Shown: positions 38,961 through 50,392 of the stretch, piece after piece
How positions within the stretch are numbered: the first letter of the stretch is position 1
How the letters are laid out: every line of letters starts with the position of its first letter
Assembly: GCA_026874595.1 (NCBI GenBank)
Contig: CM049322.1
Span: 36,019,840-36,083,839 of the forward strand
Length of the DNA: 64,000 nt
Direction: 5' to 3'
Source of the DNA: Sipunculus nudus
Taxonomy: Eukaryota > Annelida > Sipuncula > Golfingiida > Sipunculidae
Notes under the pieces: generated by a model
Told to the model about the DNA's origin: nothing
The model's database searches: none
The model's input: only the letters and a program-made list of their open reading frames with translations
Program-made: the position numbers and the translations under genes

Positions 38961-39256
38961 GCCATGGATTAATCGCGACCGATACAGTACTCTATGTCTA
39001 AAGTATAGTTTATGTCTGAATAATAGATTAGCCTATTTACTGAGTTTAGAATCAGACCGTTGGTGTTTTAACGCGTCGATTACTTCGACAATCACCGGAT
39101 CTTTCGCTTGTGCATGGATTTAATCACGGTTATTCAGACACGTCAAATCTAGATCTACGGGATCTACGGGCTGCTATTGACTCCGCATATGCTACTGGTT
39201 CTGATGCGCCAGAGAAAATGGCTGCTACGGAATCAGGATCTATACTACAGTCTTTA

Positions 39257-39900
39257 CTACAACTTGAAAGAGCGTCTGCATTCACGTTCGCTTTTCCGGA
39301 TCGGTAGACTAGGTAAAATCAAACTATGATAGCTCTGTGACCCATCGATGCATAGTGGCGTCAAGTTTACCTGATGACAAAACATACGTAAACAGACTGT
39401 TATCCGTATAGGCAGTAAATTTGTTTGAATACAAGTTATCACGGAAAATTTTTCCGTTACAGTCAACTAACTTTTGCACTGGGTATTTCGCTCGGACAGA
39501 AATAATGCACTGCTTGCATAGCCGATGACGAGGTTTTTTTCCGTCTTGCACCTGGTACAGGATAGTGCCTTACCCATCCCCGCTAGCATCCGTATGAAGA
39601 ATGAACGGTTTATGGAAATCTGCGTAACCTAGGACTGGTGCAGAGGTGAGCAAATCTTTAATTTGTCAAAAGCAGTTTGTTGTACTAATTTCTAGTTGAA
39701 AATAGTCAAATGAGATTTTACTTGCCCCTCATTTGTTTCTTTCAACAGGTCATAAAGTGGACGTGCTACTCTAGCATAATCAGAAATGAAGCGACGGTAG
39801 AAACTACTGAAGCCTAGAAATTTTCTTAGCTCTTTTACGTTGGACGGTACGGGCCACTCCTTGACACACTTTACTTTATCTGGATCGTACCCAGCTGACT
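39257..39900 (-). pseudogene. LTR element reverse transcriptase connection and RNase H remnant
   Basis: Minus-strand frames give [19 protein letters not shown], the typical end of the Ty3/Gypsy RT, and then FHKPFILHTDASGDG with a following stop codon, the start of RNase H. NKFTAYTDNSLFTYVL and HRWVTELS complete the RNase H part. It is broken by at least one stop and one frame change. Confidence 0.8.
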
Positions 39901-40237
39901 ACAACAAAAACGACGGACCCCAAGAAGGGTTCGATCTGTTTTGATTATAGACCTTGCTTTTCTAAGTTTTGCAGCCTATCATTTAAACGTTTTAGGAGTT
40001 TACATGTTTCATCCTCTTTGAAACACTATGTTGTGCCATGGAGCAATAAGACGCCATTTTAAATTCATGTTCATTTGCCCGAACTGCAGTGAACAGTAGC
40101 TCATATGGGACTCAACTGTCATAAATATGACGTGTCGATTCTCTAGGCCGGGGGTTAAATAGCCCAATCCAAAATTTTGACCTTAGCATGCTAGTAGACA
40201 AAATATCCCCGTACACTGAAACAAACTTATTCAAGAA

Positions 40238-40492
40238 TTAATTTACGTTAACACCCGCCCCTAAGTGTAGCAGGGTATCGGCGGCCGTTCCACTGAGAGA
40301 CCTCCGTATTGCCTGTAAAATTAACTCTCGAGGGAGACATTCTGGTAAAAAAGACATCTTATTCCGTATCTCCATTGTGAATAATTCACTTCCCCTTTTC
40401 CCTCGGTTCCTGAAAAAAAGGAATGCTTGGAGAGGGGCAAAAATTAACCACACCAGCAGGGTTAGCCTCATTTGATTGGGTAGCAGGTACAT
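40238..40492 (-). pseudogene. LTR element Gag-like fragment
   Basis: A minus-strand frame with AIRRSLSGTAADTLLHLG resembles the capsid helix region of Ty3/Gypsy Gag proteins. Its position between the primer binding site and the polymerase agrees. Confidence 0.5.
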
Positions 40493-41269
40493 TCAGTACT
40501 GGGGTACATTCCAAAACTGGCAATGGTATAATACATATATTATAAACAATACTCACAAATACTGCAAGGCAACACCAAGTCCATTCAAAAAGTTCAACTA
40601 TATATTATCCAAGTGCTTGTGTATTTCCAGTGCACAAGCGTCCCGGGAATTATTTACAATATATACACTCTGTCCAGAAATCGCGCATCCAATGTGGTCC
40701 ACGTGTACTGGGTTCTTAACAGTACGCGGCGACTAGGCTTCACATAACCCGTTTCACGGTTGTGTGAATTCCTCGGAAACCAGGCTTGGACGTAGGCCCA
40801 CGGAAACTCACGGTGTCCTGGGCTTTGCCTTCTCAAGGACACTTTTACCCTCTCACAGTCTACGTGTTCAGAACCACAGTGCCAGTGTATTTACTGGATA
40901 ACAACAGTTTTAATATGTTGAGTGGTTTCTGATGGACGAGGACGAAGACTTCATTGTCCTCACTTACATGAACAACCGGTTCTTCTGGTGTTATCGTTTG
41001 AGAAGTATATCCCCTCAAACCAGAAATGGACACACCACGGCGAAAAAAATATTAGTTACACTGTTTGTTGTTTAACATATTAACGTCGGCATAAAGACGT
41101 AACTGGCATGGCAATGAAAACGAACGAGAGATAGCGTTGTGTTAGTGTGTTGAGTAATTGTTGTTAAACCGGCTCCAGTTTTTTTTTTAAATTAATGTTT
41201 GTGACATGTTTTTTTAATGTCAATAAAACTGGTTCAAATGTAAAATTATATAAATAATGCTATATTCAC

Positions 41270-41287
41270 ATCCTGCCGACTGCACCA
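41270..41287 (-). other. Primer binding site of LTR element
   Basis: On the minus strand, two bases after the 5' LTR, the sequence reads TGGTGCAGTCGGCAGGAT. It matches the complement of the 3' end of a eukaryotic tRNA-Ser of the CCTGCCGACTGCG type except at the discriminator base (recalled, not searched). Confidence 0.6.
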
Positions 41288-41289
41288 TT

Positions 41290-41693
41290 TGTCGTGGGCC
41301 GAATGGTTTAAGGCACGCACATTAGCATTCATATACGAAAATTAAAAAAATTGACGTAACGTGGTTTTAATTGTTATCATTTTACCAATATTCGGTACAA
41401 AGTTTGCCAGTACCTGAGTTGTGTGTTCTCTCACGATCCCTGACTGTCTCTCTGAGCACCTAAACTCAGGAAAATGTATAAAAAACTGAACTGAAAACGA
41501 GGCTGGCTACAAAAACAAAACAACGACGGTAAATAACATGTTTAGAAAACCGCAACCTGGAAACGACTGAATACTGAAAAGGCGCATTGTAAAAAGGGTG
41601 ACCAGAAACGGAATACTGAAACAGATGAATGTAATGAACCTTGGTGGCTAACTGAGACAATATTGTATTTTGTGAATGAGGCCAACTGCCACA
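41290..41693 (-). repeat. 5' LTR (right copy)
   Basis: Partner of 36722-37126. On the minus strand it begins TGTGGCAGTT and ends CCACGACA. Confidence 0.85.
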
Positions 41694-42293
41694 TTTATAT
41701 TCTGCATAATTAAGGGCGCAAACAAAAACGGTATTATTCCTGAAGAAGGCCATAGGCCAACCATTGCAAACGATGCATAAATCATCCAGAAAAAGAAAAT
41801 GCATAATAATAAACAATATTAAGCAGCAGTCAATATAAAATGATCAAATAATCCTTAATGCAAGTAACCTGACTGCATGTGTCTACTTTGCCAATATCAT
41901 TGAATTTAAACATAATTCATCCATATGTCTTCCTATGTGTAATAACTGATTTAAATTATACAAAACTGTTCAATTAGCTCTTCTTGTCTAGAGTAGGTCC
42001 TGTCGGAAGTATTTTAACCATGACCAACTGTGTAATGTATTTTCATGCAAATGTTCCGAACCATCTAGCGGTGAAATAATCTAAAATAATGTTATATCTT
42101 GAGCGATAAAAAAATTGCTATAATCGTTTGATTTTCTTCAAACAACAAGCAAAGTTTAAGCTGATATTAATGCTGCGGTCATGTGACCGTGAGCTGAGCT
42201 ATGTGTTAATTAGCGGATTTATGATGTTTTCTCCTTTTGATCTGATTTTTCTGGAACAATGATCAAACGTTATTTAAGAAATGATACCTCATC

Positions 42294-42333
42294 GAGGCAC
42301 GATCCGTCACAGTCCTTTTGCGCAATAACAAAT
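42294..42333 (-). pseudogene. Fragment of receptor terminal exon
   Basis: Minus-strand sequence encodes VIAQKDCDGSCL, matching the start of the terminal exon at 57036-56816 (VIKQMDCDGSCPVC). The acceptor AG is changed to AT and the membrane-spanning part is deleted. Confidence 0.65.
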
Positions 42334-43120
42334 GTATGAAGACAGAAATAATAGTACCCAGAAGCCGAGTTTATCTTAATATACTATACAGTAATTGCTG
42401 TAAGGAAAATACAATACACTCACTGCAATAGGTATAACTGATTGTGTTACTTTTTTAAATTGTTGTATGGACTTGGTGTTGACATGTCCTGGAAGGGCCG
42501 TGATTCGGCATTAGTTTTTGCCTCGGAGAGCCGTGACTCGGGCTTGGTATTGGCCTTGTGGGCTGTGACTCAACAACAACCCTACCAAATGACAGCTTCT
42601 AGCACCAGGCGAAGGAGTCGCTTTGCGCCATATTATATATATTTCTTAGAAATGTAAGCATATAATAGTGACCAAGATAAGCATCAAAATGTATTTGGTG
42701 TTCCATGGAGATAAACAAAAATGGATGAACACAGTACCTGCGACACCTGTCGGATGTATAAAAAATAAATGTCTTTTTGTATCAATCCTTGAGACTTTCA
42801 GAATAGCATCAGACTTTCAACTGTCGTATTAAAAGGCTTTGTTTTACATAACGAACACATGATGGCGCTCTATAACTATGAGGTCTGGCAAATACGCAAA
42901 CTTTCTTTGATTTCTTCCCTCAATCGTAAGTGATAATTCTGAGAATATGAAAAATTAAGTTTATTGATTATCCCTTTTCAATTTGTGGTTGTCATGTTTT
43001 TCACATTTACAAATAATTTATCCTAGTTTTTCATATCAATATGTTTATTTAAAGGGAACTTACAGGAGGCGCACCGAGAAAATTCGGTAAAAGAAAAATT
43101 ATGGTTAAAAAATATATACT

Positions 43121-43229
43121 CCTGTTTGCGTCCCCGTAACCCTGTTTTCGTCTCAGTACTCCTTTTTGCGTCCCCATACTCCTGTTTGCGTCAGAGTACT
43201 CCTGTTGGCTTCCCGATTCTCCTGAATGC
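43121..43229. repeat. 20-bp minisatellite, five and a half units
   Basis: Units begin exactly every 20 bp at 43121, 43141, 43161, 43181, 43201 and 43221. Consensus is CCTGTTTGCGTCCCAGTACT with a few substitutions per unit. Confidence 0.85.
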
Positions 43230-45539
43230 ATTGTTTGTGTATAAATTCTACCAGCTCTTGTGCAATGACAAATTGGGCCACCGGAACACGGTATAAACTT
43301 TACCTTGATGCCCTCAGGCCGATGGTATGAACAAATTAACTATGTCGGTGGGACAACGGTACTAACTTTGGCCCACTTCATATTTCGTCTTTATCTTTTA
43401 CAACAAGTGTAAGTAGTATATAGAGTTGGATGATATTGTATTTATATTTGATAGTTACCTAAACAGAACTGGCATTAGGGCAGAATAAAAACAATATTTC
43501 AACTGATATGACTAAGATATTGTATAATCGAGTAAGTGTTGATAAAGAATGGAGAGGTAATGGAGTTGTAATTTATAGAATTTATATTAAATTATATACA
43601 TTTTTTAAAACCAATAAACTCCTTCAGGTTCATCAAATAGCAATTCATACTATCAAGGAAGCATCACACTGAAAATCAAGTGCGTCTGGGGAAGAATATG
43701 GGACACCACATCCGTCTTATAAACAAGAGATACCATAGAATAAACAATGGATCATTAAGTGCAGGTGTTTATAGTCAAATACTCATTATTTTATTAACAG
43801 TATCTGTAATAATGTCAGGAACTAAAGGGTTAACGCACCAGAAATTTAGAAATGCAACATCATCTCGAAAATAATCTACTGTTTGGAAAATTATAGAAAA
43901 AGCTATTAAATTCAATTTTCTTTTTGAATATTTTATATGTATAGTAATTATTTGCTTGATCAACAAAACATAAATAATACATTCATACGAGAATTGATGT
44001 TAATTTCCAAAAAAACGTAGTGTATCCCAAAATAATCAATGTTATCATCTTAATTATTTAATTGGACATACTTGGGTATCTAAAAAAACCTATGTCATAA
44101 AATCCCAAAGGGGTTGCACGGTGACCCCTCTTAGCCCATTAACTATTTCGATGGGCTTGCAATTGCCACGTTTACATCTTTGTTATACTCTAGATCTTAT
44201 ACAGCATTGGTGGAAATACTATTTTAACACATGCTTATCTTTATCCAATAAAATTTATTTTCTTACGGCAATGAGATTTAGTTATGAACGATGTGATAGT
44301 GTCAGTTTTAGTCTAATGAGTACAATACCTACACGCATTTAACCGGAATGGCGGAAGTATGAGAATTACGTTTCTACTTTAATAATTGTCTGTCAAGAGC
44401 CACCCTTATCCTGATGGTAGACCTAGAAGGCTTACGTTTCTCTCAAGGTATATGTATTCTGTCTTATTCATAGTCTGAAAACCGCCCTCGCAATACAGGA
44501 GCCTTGGCTATGTTAATTTTCCATGAACGAACGTTTAGCTAATGTTATTTCAATCACTTCTGATTAATATAAACGTTTACATCAGAATAAGTATTTAAAC
44601 AAGAACTATTTAAAACAGCCTTTAGCAAATCAAATAATGGGACAATGAAGGGACTGACTTTTCTATTGACTATATAAATAGAGAAACCTCTCTTAATGTA
44701 AAACAAACTTCTGTTGGATGTTGATTATAACAAGGCGTCCTCATGAATATTAAGATTATCCAGATATCACGGACCCCGTACACTGCCCCTATCACAGAGC
44801 AAAAAGCTTCAATTTATTTTTGCTATCATCACTTTATTTCTCAAAAGCTATAATGACGCATATAAATGTATGGTTTATTTCCCACCGTTTGGGTGTTCTT
44901 CCGTTGTTCTAAATGTACATTCAAATCCACTGGTATGTCAGCTACCGTTTTGCAAGTAACTGTTTTCATTGTCGCAAAAGAATACACGCGGTTTGTTCTT
45001 ATAAGCCTCGCTGCACCATCCTTTTGGCTGCCCCATAAACACGTTCATTGCTTACTGGGGACCATATGGTAAATCATGGGCTTCCACACATAAAAACAGA
45101 CAATCGATCGAAAACATTTTGTTCATCACATCAAATCGTTCCTCTTTTCTGTCACTGTAAGATTATATAATATATATAATAAAAAGAACGTATGGCTTAT
45201 GGTAAATGGTAAGTCGTACAAAAGGATACTTCTCAATTTGAGAACCTTTAATGTATAGAAGGGTATAAACACCTATTCACTCCGTTAATGCCAATTTTGG
45301 TGGCATTGAGGCAAATTGGTTAATAACAACCTACAGTAATCGAGATAGATAAAGAATCGATAGTTAAGATATCTCCTGAAAAAAAGTGGTTACATTTTTT
45401 ATGTTTAAAATAGAAATACACAAGCTCGATTTTATATAATAATATCATCCACATGCCATCGATGTGTCCTTTGACGAAAAAAACTAATGGGTTGACTGAG
45501 GGGGAATTCAAGAATTATTAGCCTTAGCCTTCTTATTAC

Positions 45540-45920
45540 GCATTCTTCATCAATATTTTTAAATAAGACACCAACTTAATCAACTCCCTTCAAGATCCAC
45601 TTTCCTCTTAACGCAAGGTGTCCCTGAATAAGGTAACTTTATCGTCTAGGTTTTTATATTTCTGTGTAATCGATAGTCCTAAGCCTCTCTCTACTTCAAC
45701 GATCCGACCAAGAGAAATTTAACATTTATTTGAATACGGCCATACCTCAGCCAACTTTACATGAGTGTTCATCAATATTTTCAATAAGACCCAAACTGAT
45801 TGATTACCTTTCAAGATCCACTTTCCTCCCAATGCAAGCTGTCCCTGAAAAAGGTATTTTTTTCTGCTTAGTAATAATATATCTTTGTTATCGGTAGTCC
45901 TAAGCAGGTCTCTCCTTTTT
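45540..45920 (+). repeat. Tandemly duplicated upstream module of lectin copy G
   Basis: Two related units carry TTCATCAATATTTT, AATAAGAC, TTCAAGATCCACTTTCCTC, TGTCCCTGAA and ATAGTCCTAAGC / GGTAGTCCTAAGC. They correspond to the module pair at 29170-29560. Confidence 0.55.
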
Positions 45921-46129
45921 ACACGAAATATTTTACCTTTTTTCAGCCATTGATATCTAAATGTAATGGCAAATATTTATTCTGTGCTCGGGTTTCAGAG
46001 TATATATTGCATGCATTATCTCCACACGTGAAGTAGTATTGTAGTATTGACAACGCCAGTCTGGATCTTATCGTCCAGATGAACTGACATATATCCTGAA
46101 TATCACAAAACAATCACCCAGAGCGGATC

Positions 46130-47381
46130 ATGTGGACTGTGATCTCGTTAGCACTTCTGCAATATTTTGCAATTTCCTGTGGTAAGCATAGTGATATCGA
46201 ATGTATTACACTCCTGCAATATTTTGTTAAACATAAGAGCAGTTTAATTAATTTTATGTGGTTTCTGACATGCAGTTATACTAGTTCTTGTATAGTGGAA
46301 ACTGAATATACTCCTTTTTAAAAGCGTCTGTGAAGCGTCGTGGAATTGTTGGAAATTTATATTACAATTAAGGAAATTCTTGGCGATAATGACTCTGAAC
46401 ATGGATCTTAATGGAGTATAAAATGAGTATGCCCTCCGGGTTGTAGTACCATCACTTCAATTGTTATTGAAACACTATACGTTGTGCATTGTGTAAACTA
46501 TCTTAAATCACATTGAATAAGACAAACTCTACTGCAACGTTTAAAATTGATCTTCTTTTGATATTTTTAATTGTTAAATTTCATTAGAAAAGTTATTCAA
46601 GGACTATGTTAAAGGTCAGGACTCAGGTCACCATGGTAAAAAAAAAATAAATATAATTGGACCCTTCTTTGGATACATTTTTCTTATAATACAGCAAATA
46701 CGGGGAAAAATAAAGATACCTTTTGAATACAGAAGCAAAACATGTATCAAACGTACATAATTGAATGTAGGATACATAGATATTAGAAGAACTGTTACGG
46801 GTATTCTGATTTTGTTTCACAAGCGAAGGCATCTCATGAACAAAAATATTTGCTGGAAGGAGGAAGAGGTAAATTTTACAACGGCCACGTGATCACAAGT
46901 TTGTATTTGTACGGAGGCTATGACACGATGGAAGATTGTGTCCAATGGTGTCTCCACTACACATCAGGGCCTGCATGCGTTGCCGTTAATCTCAATGAGC
47001 TGGGGGAATGTCAGCTTCTAGCGCCACCTCTACATCCTGACACTTCCACCTTCACGGAAACTATTGGTTGGTGGTCTATGAAAGCTACCTCTGGTATGTG
47101 TACTTACGTTTAAATAACATTCAATATATTAAATTCTATCGAACGTTAACACGGACAACATTGTGGAATCTATAATTAGAAAGATAATTAGCTTCCAGAT
47201 GCATTAAAAAAATGAAGAATAATATAAAAAAATATTATAACCTTTGATAGTATCCGTAAATAATTAAGCCTGTAATGTATCATTTATACGAGATAAGATT
47301 CCCGGATGTGTGTCAGGTTTTCCGTACATCTGAAGCAGTCTCGCACCTCAGGATAGATGTCCTTATAAATATCATGTGAAT

Positions 47382-47421
<40 letters not shown>

Positions 47422-47423
47422 TA

Positions 47424-47461
<38 letters not shown>

Positions 47462-48676
47462 CGTCTTAGTATATTATCAACTTGTAGTCCAGCGGTAAAA
47501 CCCTTGTCGCCCTCCCGGGGTTGGTCCCCGGCATGGCAATAAGAGTGGGTTGTAGTGGCTAATCCACGGTCGTTAGTTTTTTTCCGGGTACTGCACTTTT
47601 CTTGACTCCAACACACTACCGAACGCAACCATTCCAGTCATGAAATTTATATGTCACTAGTTATTGCAAATACATATAGCTGTCTCACAATGGAGATTAA
47701 AATATGAGAAATCATCTTTTTATCTAACTGATATATATGTATTGGAAATATCTGCAGTTTGTCCATATCAACTGTTCATCCCGGGGAAAAACCATTGCTA
47801 CCAGATTGAGGACCGACAGAATGGAACATTTAATAATGCTATGGAGTTCTGTGCTGCGAAGGCAGTGGCCATCCAGTCAGAATCAGAACACTTGTTTCTC
47901 ACTGGTACATTACAATTCTATGGTGAGCATATTGGAGAAATACTAATTCATTTGATTAAATTGGGAGGTAAGATTGGGAACGCATGGGAATACATCTTAA
48001 ATACATCAAAACGATAGAATCATTGTCATTCAGTTATAAGCCATATAATACAGTAATATATAAATAAATTGCAAAGAAAGTAAAATATATTCCACTTATT
48101 TTAGTAGGAAGCAACGGAACAAATTACTGAATTTGATTTCTCCATAACTTTGTGTTTATTTAATTTTTGACTAGAAAATAAGTTTTTAAAATTATAGATA
48201 AGCGCTACAAATTGTTACTGTCAAACTAATGTAATGTACCGTGAAAGGGTTTTAATAAGGTACTGGTTCTGTCGGACATGTTAGATAATCATGGTACTAC
48301 CTAACTTCTTTCGGCGGAAAAGGTATGTGCGTGAGCATGGTTTGTGTGTGTCTGAAGGAGCAGAACACGACCTTTTTGCTACCAGCCTCCAAAGTGTTTG
48401 TTTATTCATAACTGATTCATTGACATGACATTCTGTAGGTATATCATAATACATCTTACAGGCCTACAACATCTAGGATTCTGGACCTGTGGCTTCTACA
48501 TTGGATATGAGGCTTGGTTTCTCTACGTCCCTGACGGTTGGGTCACTATGACCTTCACAGCCTGGGCTGAAGGTCAACCCAGTTCCCCAAGGCGCCCAAA
48601 TGTTAGGTTACAAGGCGGAGCTTGGTATGACGCGGACTACGATGAAACTCATTACTTCATGTGTGAGTCAGAGTGA
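46130..48676 (+). CDS. PAN/apple C-type lectin, copy G, four exons
   Basis: Exons 46130-46181 (MWTVISLALLQYFAISCG), 46824-47093, 47758-47922 and 48462-48676 encode about 233 residues. Exon 2 begins after TTTGTTTCACAAG and holds DCVQWC, ACVAVNLNELGECQLLAP. Exon 3 has FIPGKNHCYQIEDRQNG and FCAAKAVAIQSESEHLFL. Exon 4 has HLGFWTCGFYIGYEAW, MTFTAWAEGQPSSPRRP, WYDADYDETHYFMCESE and the stop. All phases are 1. Four lectin cysteines remain: two N-terminal and the outer pair. The Val at the usual CV position and the Tyr-Asp after the WYD tryptophan replace the inner disulfide and WND. Copies F and G are the closest intact pair. The product is predicted to be secreted. Confidence 0.87.
47386..47456. 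repeat. (TA)n microsatellite in intron 2 of lectin copy G
   Basis: About 70 bp of alternating A/T with a few C interruptions, directly before the SINE. The minus-strand open frame across it is an artefact. Confidence 0.9.
47476..47672 (+). mobile_element. tRNA-derived SINE in intron 2 of lectin copy G
   Basis: Begins GTAGTCCAGCGGTAAAACCC (A-box-like), with GGGGTTGGTCCCCGG in the B-box position, GTTGTAGTGGCTAATCC and the tail ATGTCACTAGTTATTG. Same intron location as in copies E, F and H. Confidence 0.6.
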
Positions 48677-49948
48677 CTTCATACGCGTTGGGATAGTTTG
48701 TGAAAGATAAGGGCATTGCGCAGCCGAAAATGAAATGCAAGCCCTGTTGTTGGATTTGCGCTCTATAATTAATACCTTAATTCCTTTAAGGTAATTTAGT
48801 ATTGTTTTTATGCTTTAGGACACTAGAAATCTTGTGAAGAGGTGCACATATATCTGCATCAATGTTACACTGATTCAATGAAATAACGCTTTTAGGATTT
48901 TGAGATTACCCTACCACAGTGCAAAAAAATATTGTTGAACAAAACATGTTGTCATATGATTCCAAGTAAAAAAAGAAACAGTATGCCCTGCTGACTATTT
49001 GGTAATACAACTTCACATCTATGACGATGAATACGGTAACAATTTTGCTTTTTGCAGCTTTTTCGCAGCTGTATCGGCGGTATATCGAGAATATTAATCA
49101 ATATTTATCAAGCATCAACCTATATAAATTGATAAAATAATCCCTAATTATCCTTCTATGTGGAATAACTGAATTAAATTGTACAATACTATAGAAGTAA
49201 GCTCACTTGGCTATCGTAGGTCTTGTCGGAAGTATTTTTACCATGAACCACTGTATAATGTATTTTCGTGCATGCATTTGAAGCCTTCTAGTGGTGAGAT
49301 AATCTATCATAATGTTATATCAGGTGCAAAAAATAACTAGTGATAATCTTTTGTTTTTTCTAAGGCAACAGGCAAAGCTTAAGTTCAAAAATATTGCTGC
49401 GGTCATTCGACCATGAGCTAGGCTAAGATGTCACGAGCGGAATCTTGGCCAACATTTATGATGTTTTCTCCTGTCAATCTGATTCTTCTGAGAACGGTTT
49501 TACTGGAAATGATTTATCTTCTCACACAGAATGTCTACACGGATAGACTGTAGAATACAAACCGAAAACGAAAATCAAAACGAAAAAAAGACTTTGAGGG
49601 CTTTCAACCCATTTTCTCTCTTCAGCCGTTTTGCCCTTTTTTGTTTTGGTAAATATAAAGCATGATTGTATAAAGGAAAGAAAACAAGAATGAGAAAATA
49701 TTGGGTTTGCTTTGTAACATAATTTAATCTACAAATCCATGACTTTGTAATACAAAAAATACTCCTGCAAAAATAATTTTAAATCTATTATAAGGGATTA
49801 AGCAACTACAACACAAGATCTATGTGTTTAGTTTGTTGCATATATTATGGTGTAATTGTTAATACTCTAAACGAATTTTCTTGAAATAGAGCTTGAATGA
49901 TAAAAAAAGGAATCATGCACATGAAAAGAAAGGTCTTACTAGAACTTA
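48677..49948. other. 3' flank of lectin copy G
   Basis: Homologous to the sequence after copies E, F and H and leads into a minus-strand receptor exon at 49949. No other gene is seen. Confidence 0.45.
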
Positions 49949-50392
49949 CTAGTACCGTGTCTGATGGATGATCACCGCCACGAGGATGAGACCAAGAAAA
50001 AAGAAAGTGTAGGCGGTTGGTTCAACCAAGCTCTGACACTGTTTTGTTGGTGATTCCGATGTATTTGCCCCTCTCAGTCGCCCTGCGTCTGCACCACCGT
50101 CATCACACAACGAGGGGCAAACGAGGCACGAACCAACGCAATCTTTCTGTGTAATAACGACTGTATGAAGACAGCTATGATAGTTTCAAGTAGCCGCGTT
50201 ATTGAAATATACTTTACCGTTTTTGCTGTAAGGATAATACAATACACGTAAGGGAAGAGGTATAATTGATGTTGTTATTTCCTCATTGTTAACATAAAAC
50301 AAACGGTAGGGGAAAGCTCCCTTTATGATAATATTGGGTTTATTTATTATTTTAAGTACTCCTACCTTGGTAATTCTTCTCCCCGGTTTATC
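49949..50392 (-). pseudogene. Partial duplicate of the receptor 3' end with an intact transmembrane exon
   Basis: On the minus strand 50160-49949 is a complete counterpart of the receptor's terminal exon. After a CATACAG acceptor it encodes VITQKDCVGSCLVCPSLC, a Ser/Thr/Gly-rich stretch and a helix with FFFLGLILVAVII, and it stops after HQTRY. It has no internal stop. Upstream, 50392-50364 is the tail of an EGF exon (GEK plus the split Gly codon, donor GTAGG), equivalent to the end of 58326-58189. The intervening EGF exon is missing, and intron sequence homologous to 58500-58620 lies at 50545-50690. With no full EGF or SRCR exon upstream, it is best read as a fragment, though its ORF remains open. 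Confidence 0.7.

Larger units (their letters stand above)
36722..41693 (-). mobile_element. Degenerate Ty3/Gypsy LTR retrotransposon
   Basis: Two direct repeats of about 405 bp (36722-37126 and 41290-41693) flank a 4.16 kb interior. On the minus strand each repeat starts TGTGGCAGTT and ends in CA. A 4-bp duplication TTTA borders the element (36718-36721 and 41694-41697). The minus strand has a primer binding site beside the right LTR, a purine tract beside the left LTR, and Gag, RT/RNase H and integrase remnants in the Ty3/Gypsy order. Frames are broken throughout and the LTRs have diverged from each other, so the element is old. It split the 3' flank of lectin copy F. Confidence 0.85.
41698..46129. 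other. Intergenic: continued 3' flank of copy F, 5' flank of copy G
   Basis: From 41698 to about 42420 the sequence continues the lectin 3' flank seen after copies E, G and H. It includes a remnant of the receptor's last exon (42294-42333). A 20-bp minisatellite lies at 43121-43229 and duplicated flank segments at 43260-43570, 44340-44815 and 44850-45130. The open frame at 42442-42657 has no family resemblance. Confidence 0.45.

Noticed and set aside
42442-42657. 71-codon open frame near the receptor exon fragment
   Set aside because: Lies in duplicated flank sequence; the matching segments near 50220 and 57080 do not keep the frame.
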